Assembly: GCA_035546355.1 (NCBI GenBank)
Contig: DATKEH010000248.1
Coordinates: forward strand, 1 to 21,089
Source of the DNA: DATKEH01 sp035546355
GTDB lineage: Bacteria > Acidobacteriota > Thermoanaerobaculia > Multivoradales > JAIOJS01
Reading direction: 5' to 3'
Length of the DNA: 21,089 nt
In this document: piece after piece, positions 15,061-21,089 of the stretch
How the letters are laid out: every line of letters begins with the position of its first letter
How positions within the stretch are numbered: position 1 is the stretch's first letter
Notes under the pieces: model-generated
What the model saw: the letters and a program-made list of their open reading frames with translations, nothing else
Told to the model about the DNA's origin: nothing
The model's database searches: none
Position numbers and translations under genes: made by a program

Positions 15061-15837
15061 TCAGAACTCGACGTATCTGAGGAAGAACCCCGGCGTGTCG
15101 AGCTGCCGCGACACCAGCTGCTGGGCGCGCTGCGGCGTGACGAGGAACTGCCCGGCCCGCTGCCGCTCCCCCGTCGCCATGAGCAGCTCGAAGGCGTCGA
15201 CCGGGTTGCGCTGTTGGGTGAGCTGGTCCAGCACCTGAGCGCTGGCCTCCAGGGCCCGGAAGAGCGCCGCCTCCGAGTTGGTGGTGAACTCGAGGAAGAC
15301 CCGGCCGGGCTGAGTGCCCTCGTAGACCGCCACCTCCTCGACCCCCCGGGCGCGCAGCAGCTGGACGACCCGGGTGGTGAGCTCGGTGTCCTGTAGCGGC
15401 TTGCGCTGGACCCGCGACAGGTCCGGGCGGCCCTTGCTGGTGGTCACCGCGGTCGCCGGCTCGGCGGCGGCGGCGGGCGGCGCGGCGCTGCGCCGCTGCA
15501 GGGTGTCGCCCAGCGAGCGCCGGGCCGCGATGTCGGAGAGCGTCTCCCCCTTCTTCGGCGCGTTGCGCAGGTCGCGGGAGGGGCCGGGCTCGAAGACCAC
15601 CGCCGTGCCGTAGTCGTGGAGGTTGGCGGCCTGGGTGCGCTCGTGGTCGATCTCGGCGATTGCCAACGAGCTGCGGGTGCCGTTGGGCAGGGTGATGATC
15701 GCCTGGCCGCCGACCTGGCGGTACTTCTCCTTGGCGATGATCTGGCTGCCGTCCTTGAGGACGACGACGTAGGCCGCGGCGGGGGCGCCGAGCAGCAGCA
15801 GCACGGCGAAGGACAGGGCGAGCTCGCGAATCCGCAT
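15061..15837 (-). CDS. Secreted protein of unknown function
   Basis: The 258-residue product has a clear signal peptide (RIRELALSFAVLLLLGAPAAAY, residues 2-23, cleavage likely after APAAA). A short all-beta segment follows: VVVLKDGSQIIAKEKYRQVG, then AIITLPNGTRSSLAIAEID. This pattern of 'lysine-aspartate-glycine' strands recurs in envelope proteins of Acidobacteriota and myxobacteria. Residues 90-135 are Pro/Ala-rich with KKGETLSDIAAR, which loosely recalls a LysM start but is not a full domain. The C-terminal half (about 135-258) is alpha/beta without known motifs. ATG 15837 is preferred over ATG 15852 because GGGAG precedes it by about 8 nt and the signal peptide begins directly. Divergent from the LolC/E-like permease, with which it shares a promoter region. 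Function unknown. Confidence 0.8.
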   Translation of the reverse strand: MRIRELALSFAVLLLLGAPAAAYVVVLKDGSQIIAKEKYRQVGGQAIITLPNGTRSSLAIAEIDHERTQAANLHDYGTAVVFEPGPSRDLRNAPKKGETLSDIAARRSLGDTLQRRSAAPPAAAAEPATAVTTSKGRPDLSRVQRKPLQDTELTTRVVQLLRARGVEEVAVYEGTQPGRVFLEFTTNSEAALFRALEASAQVLDQLTQQRNPVDAFELLMATGERQRAGQFLVTPQRAQQLVSRQLDTPGFFLRYVEF

Positions 15838-15862
15838 CGGTGGGTCTCCCATGGTGTCGCCC

Positions 15863-15868
15863 TATGAT
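15863..15868 (+). promoter_or_regulatory. -10 box for the LolC/E-like permease (leaderless)
   Basis: TATGAT with a predicted start at 15875, exactly the GTG chosen for the permease. It overlaps the minus-strand box at 15864-15869. Confidence 0.55.
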
Positions 15869-15869
15869 A
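15864..15869 (-). promoter_or_regulatory. -10 box for the secreted protein, overlapping the divergent box
   Basis: TATCAT on the minus strand, with a start near 15857 and a leader of about 20 nt containing GGGAG before ATG 15837. Offset by only one base from the plus-strand box, so both directions cannot be opened at once. Confidence 0.5.
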
Positions 15870-15874
15870 GCGGA

Positions 15875-17095
15875 GTGCAGTCGTCGGCCCCGCTGCCCTG
15901 GGTGATCGCCTGGCGCTACCTGCGCGGCCGGCACAGCCGGCTGCTGCATCGCACGGCGCTGGCGGCCCTGGCCTCCGTGGCCCTCGGGGTCACCGCCATG
16001 GTGGTCGCCATGGCGCTGATGAGCGGCTACCGCCAGGAGCTCGAGGGCAAGCTGATCAGCGGCAACGCGGCGATCCTCGCCTACCCGTTGACTCCGACGG
16101 AGCCCGAGCGGGCCGCCGCGCTGGCTGCCCGGGTCGAGGCGATCCCCGGAGTCCGCAGGGCGCGGCAGGTGGCCTACGGCCAGGGGACGCTGGTGTCCGA
16201 GCGGTCGCCCGACGGGGAGGCCGTGACGCTGCGGGGGATCGGCCCCGGGCCCGACCCGCTGGCGGGGGCGGCGCCCCGGCTCGCCGCCGGCCCCGGGGGA
16301 GTGGCCGGTACCGTCCTGGGCGAGGAGCTGGCGCGGGCGCTGCGCGTCGGCGTGGGGGAGCGGCTGCGGCTGGTGGCGCTGGGCTTCGCGGCGGGGCGGC
16401 CGCGGTTCGGCTACTCCAGCCTCGAGGTCGTCGGCACCTTCCGCACCGGGTTCGCCGAGTTCGACCGCAACTGGATGGTGCTCGCACGCCCGCTGGTCGA
16501 GGAGCTGTCGGGCGCGGCCGGCGGCGGCACCCTGTTCGAGGTGGCGGTGGACGAGCCGCGGCGGGCACCGGCGCTGGCCGAGAGGGTGCAGGAGGTGCTC
16601 GGCTCGGACTACCTGGTGACCGACTGGCAGCGCCTCAACCGCGAGCTGTTCTCCGCCCTGCGCCTGCAGCAGCTGTCCCTGTTCTTCCTGCTGGGGCTCA
16701 TCGTGCTGGTGTCGACCTTCAACGTCGCCTCCACCCTGATGGTGCTGGTGCGCGAGCGGATGCGCGACGTCGGCGTGCTCGCCGCCCTCGGCATGGACCG
16801 CGGTCGGCTGCTGGCCGTCTTCCTCGCCTACGGCGGCGCCCTGGGGATGGTGGGCACGGCGATCGGCCTGACGGCGGGCGGCGCCATCTCCTGGACCCTG
16901 TCGACCTTCGAGCTGATCCGTTTCGATCCCGAGGTGGCGGAGATCTACTTCCTCTCCTCGGTGCCGTTCGTGGTGCAGGGCAGGGATACGGCGGCCATCG
17001 CCGGGTTCGCCATGCTCTTCACCCTCGCCTCCTCCCTGCTCCCCGCCTTGCGAGCCGGCAGGATCCAGGCCGCCGACGCCCTGCGCTACGAATAG
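15875..17095 (+). CDS. ABC transporter permease, LolC/LolE (MacB-like) family
   Basis: Membrane subunit of a lipoprotein-release type ABC transporter (LolCDE), which extracts lipoproteins from the inner membrane. The 406-residue product has one N-terminal membrane span (about 22-50: ALAALASVALGVTAMVVAMAL) after the WVIAWRYLRGRHSRLL start that is typical of the family. A periplasmic domain of about 210 residues follows, with the MacB-like pattern IPGVRRARQVAYGQGTLV. The three C-terminal spans are at roughly 270-292, 318-345 and 370-392, with RMRDVGVLAALGMDRGRLLAVFL and the coupling-type ending LLPALRAGRIQAADALRYE. GTG 15875 is preferred over an in-frame ATG at 15851 because the latter lies upstream of the -10 box. 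No LolD ATPase is adjacent, so its partner is elsewhere. Confidence 0.88.
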   Translation: MQSSAPLPWVIAWRYLRGRHSRLLHRTALAALASVALGVTAMVVAMALMSGYRQELEGKLISGNAAILAYPLTPTEPERAAALAARVEAIPGVRRARQVAYGQGTLVSERSPDGEAVTLRGIGPGPDPLAGAAPRLAAGPGGVAGTVLGEELARALRVGVGERLRLVALGFAAGRPRFGYSSLEVVGTFRTGFAEFDRNWMVLARPLVEELSGAAGGGTLFEVAVDEPRRAPALAERVQEVLGSDYLVTDWQRLNRELFSALRLQQLSLFFLLGLIVLVSTFNVASTLMVLVRERMRDVGVLAALGMDRGRLLAVFLAYGGALGMVGTAIGLTAGGAISWTLSTFELIRFDPEVAEIYFLSSVPFVVQGRDTAAIAGFAMLFTLASSLLPALRAGRIQAADALRYE

Positions 17096-17146
17096 CGCGG
17101 GCCGCGAGCGGCGGCGCTGGCCGCGATCGGCGGTGGCGCGGGGCAC

Positions 17147-17155
17147 TGATAGATT
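17147..17155 (+). promoter_or_regulatory. Extended -10 promoter for the ClC gene (nearly leaderless)
   Basis: TGA-TAGATT; the predicted start near 17162 leaves 2 nt before the GTG at 17164. It sits in the 68-nt gap after the permease, which otherwise shows only a direct repeat GGCCGCGA (17100 and 17119). Confidence 0.6.
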
Positions 17156-17163
17156 TCGGGCCT

Positions 17164-19299
17164 GTGCCCGAGCTCTGGCGTCGGCTGCGCTCGATGCGGC
17201 GCACTCGTGTCGCGTTGCGGCGCTTGCGGGTGTGGCGGCGCCGGGCCGAGTTCGCGCTGGCGCGGCGTTTCGGGCTGGTCTCTCCCGAGGATCGGCGCTT
17301 CTACCTGCTGGTGCCGATCGTCGGCGTGCTGGCGGGCGTCCTCGGCATCTCGGTCGACTTCCTGATCGAGGGGTCGCAGCGCGTGCTGTGGGGGCGCGGC
17401 GAGCTGCTCGACGCGGCGCTCGCCGCCCCGGTGTGGCTGAAGGTGGGGGCGCCGCTGGCCGGCGGCCTGCTGGTGGGGGCGGTGGTGTGGCTCGGTCGCC
17501 AGCCGCTCTCAGGCACCGGCATGAGCGTGCTGATCGAGTCGGTGGTGCTGCGCCAGGGAGCGGTGCCACCGCGGCCGATGGTGCTCAACGCGCTGGCCTC
17601 GATCTTCACCGTCGGCAGCGGCGGCTCGCTGGGCAAGGAGGGGCCGATGATCCGCCTCGGCGCCGCCTTCTCCTCCTGGGCGGGGCAGAGGCTGGGCCTG
17701 CCGCCGCACCGGCTGAAGATCCTGGTGGGGGCAGGCGCCGGCGCCGGGCTGGCGGCCGCCTACAACGTGCCGGTGGGCGGGGCGCTGTTCGCCATGGAGG
17801 TCATCCTCGGCAACTTCGCCCTCGAGATCTTCGGGCCCATCGTGGTGGCCTCGGTGATCTCCACCGTGATCGCCCGCAGCGTGCTCGGCGACGTGCCGGT
17901 GTACGCCGCCACCGAGTACCAGCTGGTGAGTGGCTGGGAGCTCCTCGCCTATCTCGGGCTCGGGGTGGTCGGAGCGGTGGCCTCGGTGGGCTTCGTCTCC
18001 GGCGTGCGGTGGGGGAGGACGCTGTTCGCGCGCCAGCGCTGGCTGCCGGCGCCGCTGCAACCCGCGGTCGGCTTCGCCCTGCTCGGGGGGCTCGCGATCT
18101 ACGTGCCGCACGTGCTGGGGAGCGGCTTCGAGACCATCACCCTGGCACTCCACGACCAGCTCGCCCTGGGAATCCTGCTGCTGCTGCCGCTCGCCAAGAT
18201 CGTGGCCACGGCCCTCACCGCCGGCAGCGGCGGCGCCGGCGGGATGTTCACCCCCTCGCTCTTCGTCGGGGCGATGGTGGGCGGCGCCTACGGCTACGGC
18301 ATCCATGCGCTGTGGCCGACGACCACCGCCACCTACGGCGCCTACGCGGTGGTGGGGATGGCCGCCATCGCCGCCGGCACCAGTCACGCGCCGATCAGCG
18401 CCATCCTCATCCTGTTCGAGTTCACCGGCAACTACGACCTGATCCTGCCGCTGATGATCGCCGCCATCACCGCCAGCGTCCTCTCCCGCAGCCTCTACCC
18501 CTACTCGGTGTACGAGGAATCGCTGCGCCGGCGCGGGGTGGACCTGCAGTACCGGATGGAGGAGGCGGTGCTGGCGGGCATGGAGGTGGAGAGCCTGATG
18601 CGGCAGGACGCGGAAGTGTTGCGCCCCGACGCCCCCTACGTCGAGGTCGTCGAGCGCTTCCTCGGCAGCCGCCGCCAGCGGTTGTTCGTCGTCGACGACG
18701 AGAAGCGGCTGCTCGGCGCGGTGTCGCTGCACGACATCAAGCACGTGCTGCAGGAGCCGGCGGCGTTGACCGCCGTGCTGGCCCACGACCTGATGGTGCC
18801 GGTCGAGCGCACGCTGCACCCCGCGACGCGGCTGCACCGGGTGACGGAGGAGTTCTCGCAGAGCGACTTCGAGAGGCTGCCGGTGGTGGACCCCGAGACC
18901 GGCCGGCTGCTCGGCGTGCTGGCCAAGCGCGACCTGCTCTCCATCTACTCCCAGGAGGTGCTCGGGCGCCCGGCGACGCTCGCCACCTTCGTCACCGGCG
19001 GCGCCGGCCGCGACTACGTCGAGCTGCCGCCCGACTTCGCGCTCCGCCTGGTGCCGGTGCCGGCGCAGCTCGCCGGCCGCACGCTGGCCGCGGCCCGGCT
19101 GCCGCAGACGGTCGGGGTAAGGGTGGTCGAGCTCAAGCGCCCCCGCGGCAGAGAGACGGAGCGGGTGATTCCCGACGGGGAGACGGTGCTGCGGCCGGGC
19201 GACGCGCTGATCGCCATCGGCCCCCGCGAGGCCCTGGAGCGCCTGGCGCGGGGTGAGGTCGCACGCGACGAGGCGTCGGCGATGCGGGAGATAGATTGA
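17164..19299 (+). CDS. ClC-family chloride channel/transporter with CBS pair and RCK_C domain
   Basis: 711-residue ClC protein. After an Arg-rich cytosolic N-terminus, the membrane domain (about 45-455) has the anion-site motifs LSGTGMSVL (115-123, equivalent of GSGIP), GSGGSLGKEGP (151-161, gating Glu159), GGMFTPSLFVGA (359-370) and Tyr450 (VYEESL). Two CBS modules follow (about 475-535 and 540-600: MVPVERTLHPATRLHRV; LPVVDPETGRLLGVLAKRDLL). A C-terminal RCK_C/TrkA-C domain (about 618-695) ends in VLRPGDALIAIGP, typical of ligand-sensing tails of ion channels. The inner 'proton' glutamate of exchangers is Val213 and the central Ser is Thr118. The GTG start is close to the predicted transcription start. 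The stop overlaps the next gene (TTGA). Confidence 0.94.
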   Translation: MPELWRRLRSMRRTRVALRRLRVWRRRAEFALARRFGLVSPEDRRFYLLVPIVGVLAGVLGISVDFLIEGSQRVLWGRGELLDAALAAPVWLKVGAPLAGGLLVGAVVWLGRQPLSGTGMSVLIESVVLRQGAVPPRPMVLNALASIFTVGSGGSLGKEGPMIRLGAAFSSWAGQRLGLPPHRLKILVGAGAGAGLAAAYNVPVGGALFAMEVILGNFALEIFGPIVVASVISTVIARSVLGDVPVYAATEYQLVSGWELLAYLGLGVVGAVASVGFVSGVRWGRTLFARQRWLPAPLQPAVGFALLGGLAIYVPHVLGSGFETITLALHDQLALGILLLLPLAKIVATALTAGSGGAGGMFTPSLFVGAMVGGAYGYGIHALWPTTTATYGAYAVVGMAAIAAGTSHAPISAILILFEFTGNYDLILPLMIAAITASVLSRSLYPYSVYEESLRRRGVDLQYRMEEAVLAGMEVESLMRQDAEVLRPDAPYVEVVERFLGSRRQRLFVVDDEKRLLGAVSLHDIKHVLQEPAALTAVLAHDLMVPVERTLHPATRLHRVTEEFSQSDFERLPVVDPETGRLLGVLAKRDLLSIYSQEVLGRPATLATFVTGGAGRDYVELPPDFALRLVPVPAQLAGRTLAAARLPQTVGVRVVELKRPRGRETERVIPDGETVLRPGDALIAIGPREALERLARGEVARDEASAMREID

Positions 19300-19505
19300 G
19301 GGGGCGGAGCGGCTCGCCCCCGGAGGTCGGCGAGCTGCCGCTGCCCCCGGGGCTGTGCGCGGATTGCCGCCACCTGCGCTTGGTGCGCTCGCAGCGCAGC
19401 ACGTTCGTGCGCTGCGCCATGGCGGAGGTGGACCGGCGGTTCCCCCGCTACCCCCGGCTGCCGGTGCTCGAGTGCGCCGGCTACGAGCGGCGAAATCGCG
19501 GGTAA
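19296..19505 (+). CDS. Small four-cysteine (zinc-ribbon-like) protein
   Basis: 69-residue product with CADCRHL near residue 21, FVRCAMAEVDRRFPRYPRLP around 41 and LECAGYE near the end. The four cysteines suggest a small metal-binding knuckle; the pattern C-x2-C...F-x2-C...YPRLPVLEC is a recurrent signature of short uncharacterised proteins in related genomes, as I remember it. The TTG start overlaps the ClC stop (TTGA), so translation would be coupled. Nothing indicates the target of the finger. Confidence 0.72.
   Translation: MRGRSGSPPEVGELPLPPGLCADCRHLRLVRSQRSTFVRCAMAEVDRRFPRYPRLPVLECAGYERRNRG
19300..19321 (+). other. Stem-loop just after the TTG start of the small cysteine protein
   Basis: Perfect 7-bp repeat GGGGGCG / CGCCCCC with an 8-nt loop that can pair by two more bases. 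It begins 2 nt after the TTG codon, so it could block initiation unless ribosomes from the upstream gene open it. Confidence 0.35.
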
Positions 19506-19508
19506 GAT
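19503..19508 (+). promoter_or_regulatory. -10 box for the small membrane protein and methyltransferase
   Basis: TAAGAT overlapping the stop codon of the preceding gene; the predicted start near 19515 leaves about 29 nt before ATG 19544. The weakest of the series, without TGn. Confidence 0.42.
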
Positions 19509-19543
19509 ATGCGGCGACCAGCCCAGCTCCTGTTCCGGGTGAG

Positions 19544-19756
19544 ATGACCATGCGACCATCGTTCTTCCTGCTCGTGCTCTTCAGCCTGGCGTTCGCCAGC
19601 CCCGCCGCGGCCTACCTCGATCCCGCCACGGGCAGCATGCTGGTGCAGCTCCTGCTGGGCGGCGCCGCCGGCCTGGCGGTGGCGACGAGGATCTTCTGGC
19701 GGCGGATCCTCGGGCTGTTCGGCCGCCGCCGGCCGGACGATGACGCCGCGGGTTGA
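19544..19756 (+). CDS. Small membrane protein with YLDPATGS motif
   Basis: 70-residue protein with a signal-like first hydrophobic segment (FFLLVLFSLAFASPAAA), the motif YLDPATGSMLVQ, a second hydrophobic helix (LLLGGAAGLAVATRIFW) and a basic, then acidic tail (RRRPDDDAAG). The D-P-x-T-G-S motif followed by one helix and WRR marks a family of small proteins often seen next to SAM methyltransferases in polysaccharide or envelope loci, as I recall; its function is unknown. Starts ATG 19544 and ATG 19550 are both possible. It overlaps the methyltransferase gene by 17 nt, which supports a shared function. Confidence 0.75.
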   Translation: MTMRPSFFLLVLFSLAFASPAAAYLDPATGSMLVQLLLGGAAGLAVATRIFWRRILGLFGRRRPDDDAAG

Positions 19757-21089
19757 CCTCGGCTCCTTCAGGGACCGCTCGAGCCGCGTCTTCTACGTCG
19801 ACGGCGGGGTGTACCGCGCCCTGGACGGGCCGGCCCTGGCGGCCTGGCGGCAGTTGGCGCAGACCGCGTTCTTCGGCGCCCTGCTGGCGGAGGGAAAGGT
19901 GGTCGCCAGCGAGGAGGTCCCGCTGCCGTCGGGAGTGCCGGCGAACGACGGCGCCGGCTGGGCCGGGGCGCTGCGTCACCAGGCGGTCCCTTTCGTCTCC
20001 TACCCCTACGAGTGGCCCTTCGGCATGCTGCGCGAGGCGGCGCGGCTGCAGCTCGAGCTGCAGCGCCGCGCCCTGGAGGCGGGGTACACGCTCAAGGACG
20101 CCTCCGCCTACAACGTGCAGTGGCGTGGTGGGGCGCCGCTGTTCATCGACGTGCCGTCGTTCGTGCCCCGGCAGCCGGGGGAGCCGTGGGTTGGCTACCT
20201 GCAGTTCTGCCAGCTGTTCCTCTACCCGCTGCTGCTCACCGCCCGCCGCGGCATCGACTTCCACCCCTTCCTGCGCAGTCAGCTCGACGGCATCGCGCCG
20301 CAGCAGTGCGACCGCCTGCTCGGCTGGCGCCACCGCCTGAGCCGCGGCGTGCTCGTCGACGTGTGGCTGCAGGCGCGGCTGCAGGCGGCGACGGCGGGCA
20401 CCGCGGGGGAGGCTTCGCTGCGCCGCGAGCTGCGCCGCGAGCGGCTGCCGCGGGAGGTGGTGTCGCGCAACGTGCGGCGGCTGGAGAAGGTCGTCGAGCG
20501 GCTCGCATGGGAGCCGGGGAGCTCGACCTGGTCCGAGTACGCCGACACCTGCTCGTATTCGGATCGGGATGCGGAAACGAAGCGGCGGTTCGTGGCCCAG
20601 GCCCTGGGCTCGCGTGCCTGGCGGCTGGCGTGGGACCTGGGCTGCAACACCGGCGAGTACGCACGCCTGGCGTCCGAGCACGCGGAGTACACCGTCGCCC
20701 TGGACGGCGACCACCTGGCGATCGAACGGCTCTACCGGCGGCTCGCCGCCGCCGGCGACCGCCGCATCCTGCCGCTGGTGTACGACCTGATGAACCCGTC
20801 CCCGGGTCTCGGCTGGCGCGGCGTGGAGCGCCGGACGCTGCTCGCCAGGGGACGGCCGGACCTGGTGCTGGCGCTGGCGCTGTTGCACCATCTCGCCTTC
20901 ACCGGCAACGTCCCCCTCCCCGAGCTGGTCGACTGGTTGGCGAGCTTCGGCGGCCACGTCGTCGTCGAGCTGGTGACCAAGGACGACCCGATGGCGCGCC
21001 ACCTGCTGCGCAACAAGGACGACCAGTACGGCGACTACACCGTGGAGGGCTTCGACCGGCTGGTGGCGGAGCGGTTCGAGGTGGTGGCG
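19740..21089 (+). CDS. SAM-dependent class I methyltransferase, NoeA-like (partial, 3' end off the window)
   Basis: 450 codons are visible. The N-terminal part (about 1-270: RSSRVFYVDGGVYRAL, VSYPYEWPFGMLREAARLQL, LKDASAYNVQWRGGAPLFID, and a long helical region) is of the type found in NoeA/nodulation-like methyltransferases. The C-terminal part has a Rossmann SAM fold with motif I WDLGCNTGEYARLA (298-311), motif II VALDGDHLAIERLYRR, and the region VLALALLHHLAFTGNVPL (motif IV-like). The ATG at 19740 overlaps the preceding small membrane protein by 17 nt. The family is annotated in symbiotic rhizobia but is widespread; here its target is unknown and could be a surface polysaccharide or small molecule. 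The methyltransferase call is firm; the NoeA link is by recollection. Confidence 0.86.
   Translation, partial: MTPRVDLGSFRDRSSRVFYVDGGVYRALDGPALAAWRQLAQTAFFGALLAEGKVVASEEVPLPSGVPANDGAGWAGALRHQAVPFVSYPYEWPFGMLREAARLQLELQRRALEAGYTLKDASAYNVQWRGGAPLFIDVPSFVPRQPGEPWVGYLQFCQLFLYPLLLTARRGIDFHPFLRSQLDGIAPQQCDRLLGWRHRLSRGVLVDVWLQARLQAATAGTAGEASLRRELRRERLPREVVSRNVRRLEKVVERLAWEPGSSTWSEYADTCSYSDRDAETKRRFVAQALGSRAWRLAWDLGCNTGEYARLASEHAEYTVALDGDHLAIERLYRRLAAAGDRRILPLVYDLMNPSPGLGWRGVERRTLLARGRPDLVLALALLHHLAFTGNVPLPELVDWLASFGGHVVVELVTKDDPMARHLLRNKDDQYGDYTVEGFDRLVAERFEVVA

Overview
This 21 kb window is very GC-rich (about 70% or more by eye) and densely coded. Most genes sit in short, tightly packed operons with 1-4 nt overlaps (GTGA, TTGA) and frequent GTG or TTG starts. 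Together, a DUF1844 protein, a DUF4388 (PATAN-like) protein, a dnaK-hsp20-hspR operon, a SPOR/SpoIID cell-wall protein and a LolC/E-type permease suggest a Gram-negative chromosome, most likely Acidobacteriota (Thermoanaerobaculia-like) or a myxobacterial/deltaproteobacterial relative. That placement is inference. I see no phage, transposon, CRISPR, tRNA or rRNA.

Layout. 1-1440 (minus): mazG followed by a TesA-like SGNH esterase that runs off the left edge. 1604-3833 (plus): a DUF1844 protein overlapping a multi-pass membrane TPR protein. 3893-5317 (plus): a DUF4388 protein with one membrane span and a pseudopilin-like tail. 5507-8272 (plus): dnaK, hsp20 and an hspR-like MerR repressor, preceded by a promoter region carrying a duplicated operator-like element. 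8320-9105 (plus): a DnaC/IstB-type ATPase with a cysteine cluster. 9433-11730 (plus): a lipoprotein with a SPOR domain nested in an enlarged SpoIID domain. 11785-13011 (minus): type II NADH dehydrogenase. 13074-15015 (plus): acyl-CoA dehydrogenase, methylmalonyl-CoA epimerase and a small unknown protein, coupled by GTGA overlaps. 15061-15837 (minus): a secreted unknown protein, divergent from 15875-17095 (plus), a LolC/E-like permease. 17164-19505 (plus): a ClC chloride channel with CBS and RCK_C domains, coupled to a small four-cysteine protein. 19544-21089 (plus): a small membrane protein overlapping a SAM-dependent methyltransferase that runs off the right edge.

The most consistent structure beyond the genes is a set of A/T-containing -10 boxes (TAnnnT, most preceded by TGn) just upstream of nearly every first gene of a transcription unit. 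Their spacing predicts leaderless or nearly leaderless mRNAs for five genes and short leaders for the rest. The genes are mostly housekeeping. The parts most worth a second look are the dnaK operator region, the leaderless promoter set, the nested SpoIID protein with its 11-G tract, the ClC residues that predict a channel rather than an exchanger, and the DUF4388/pseudopilin-like fusion.
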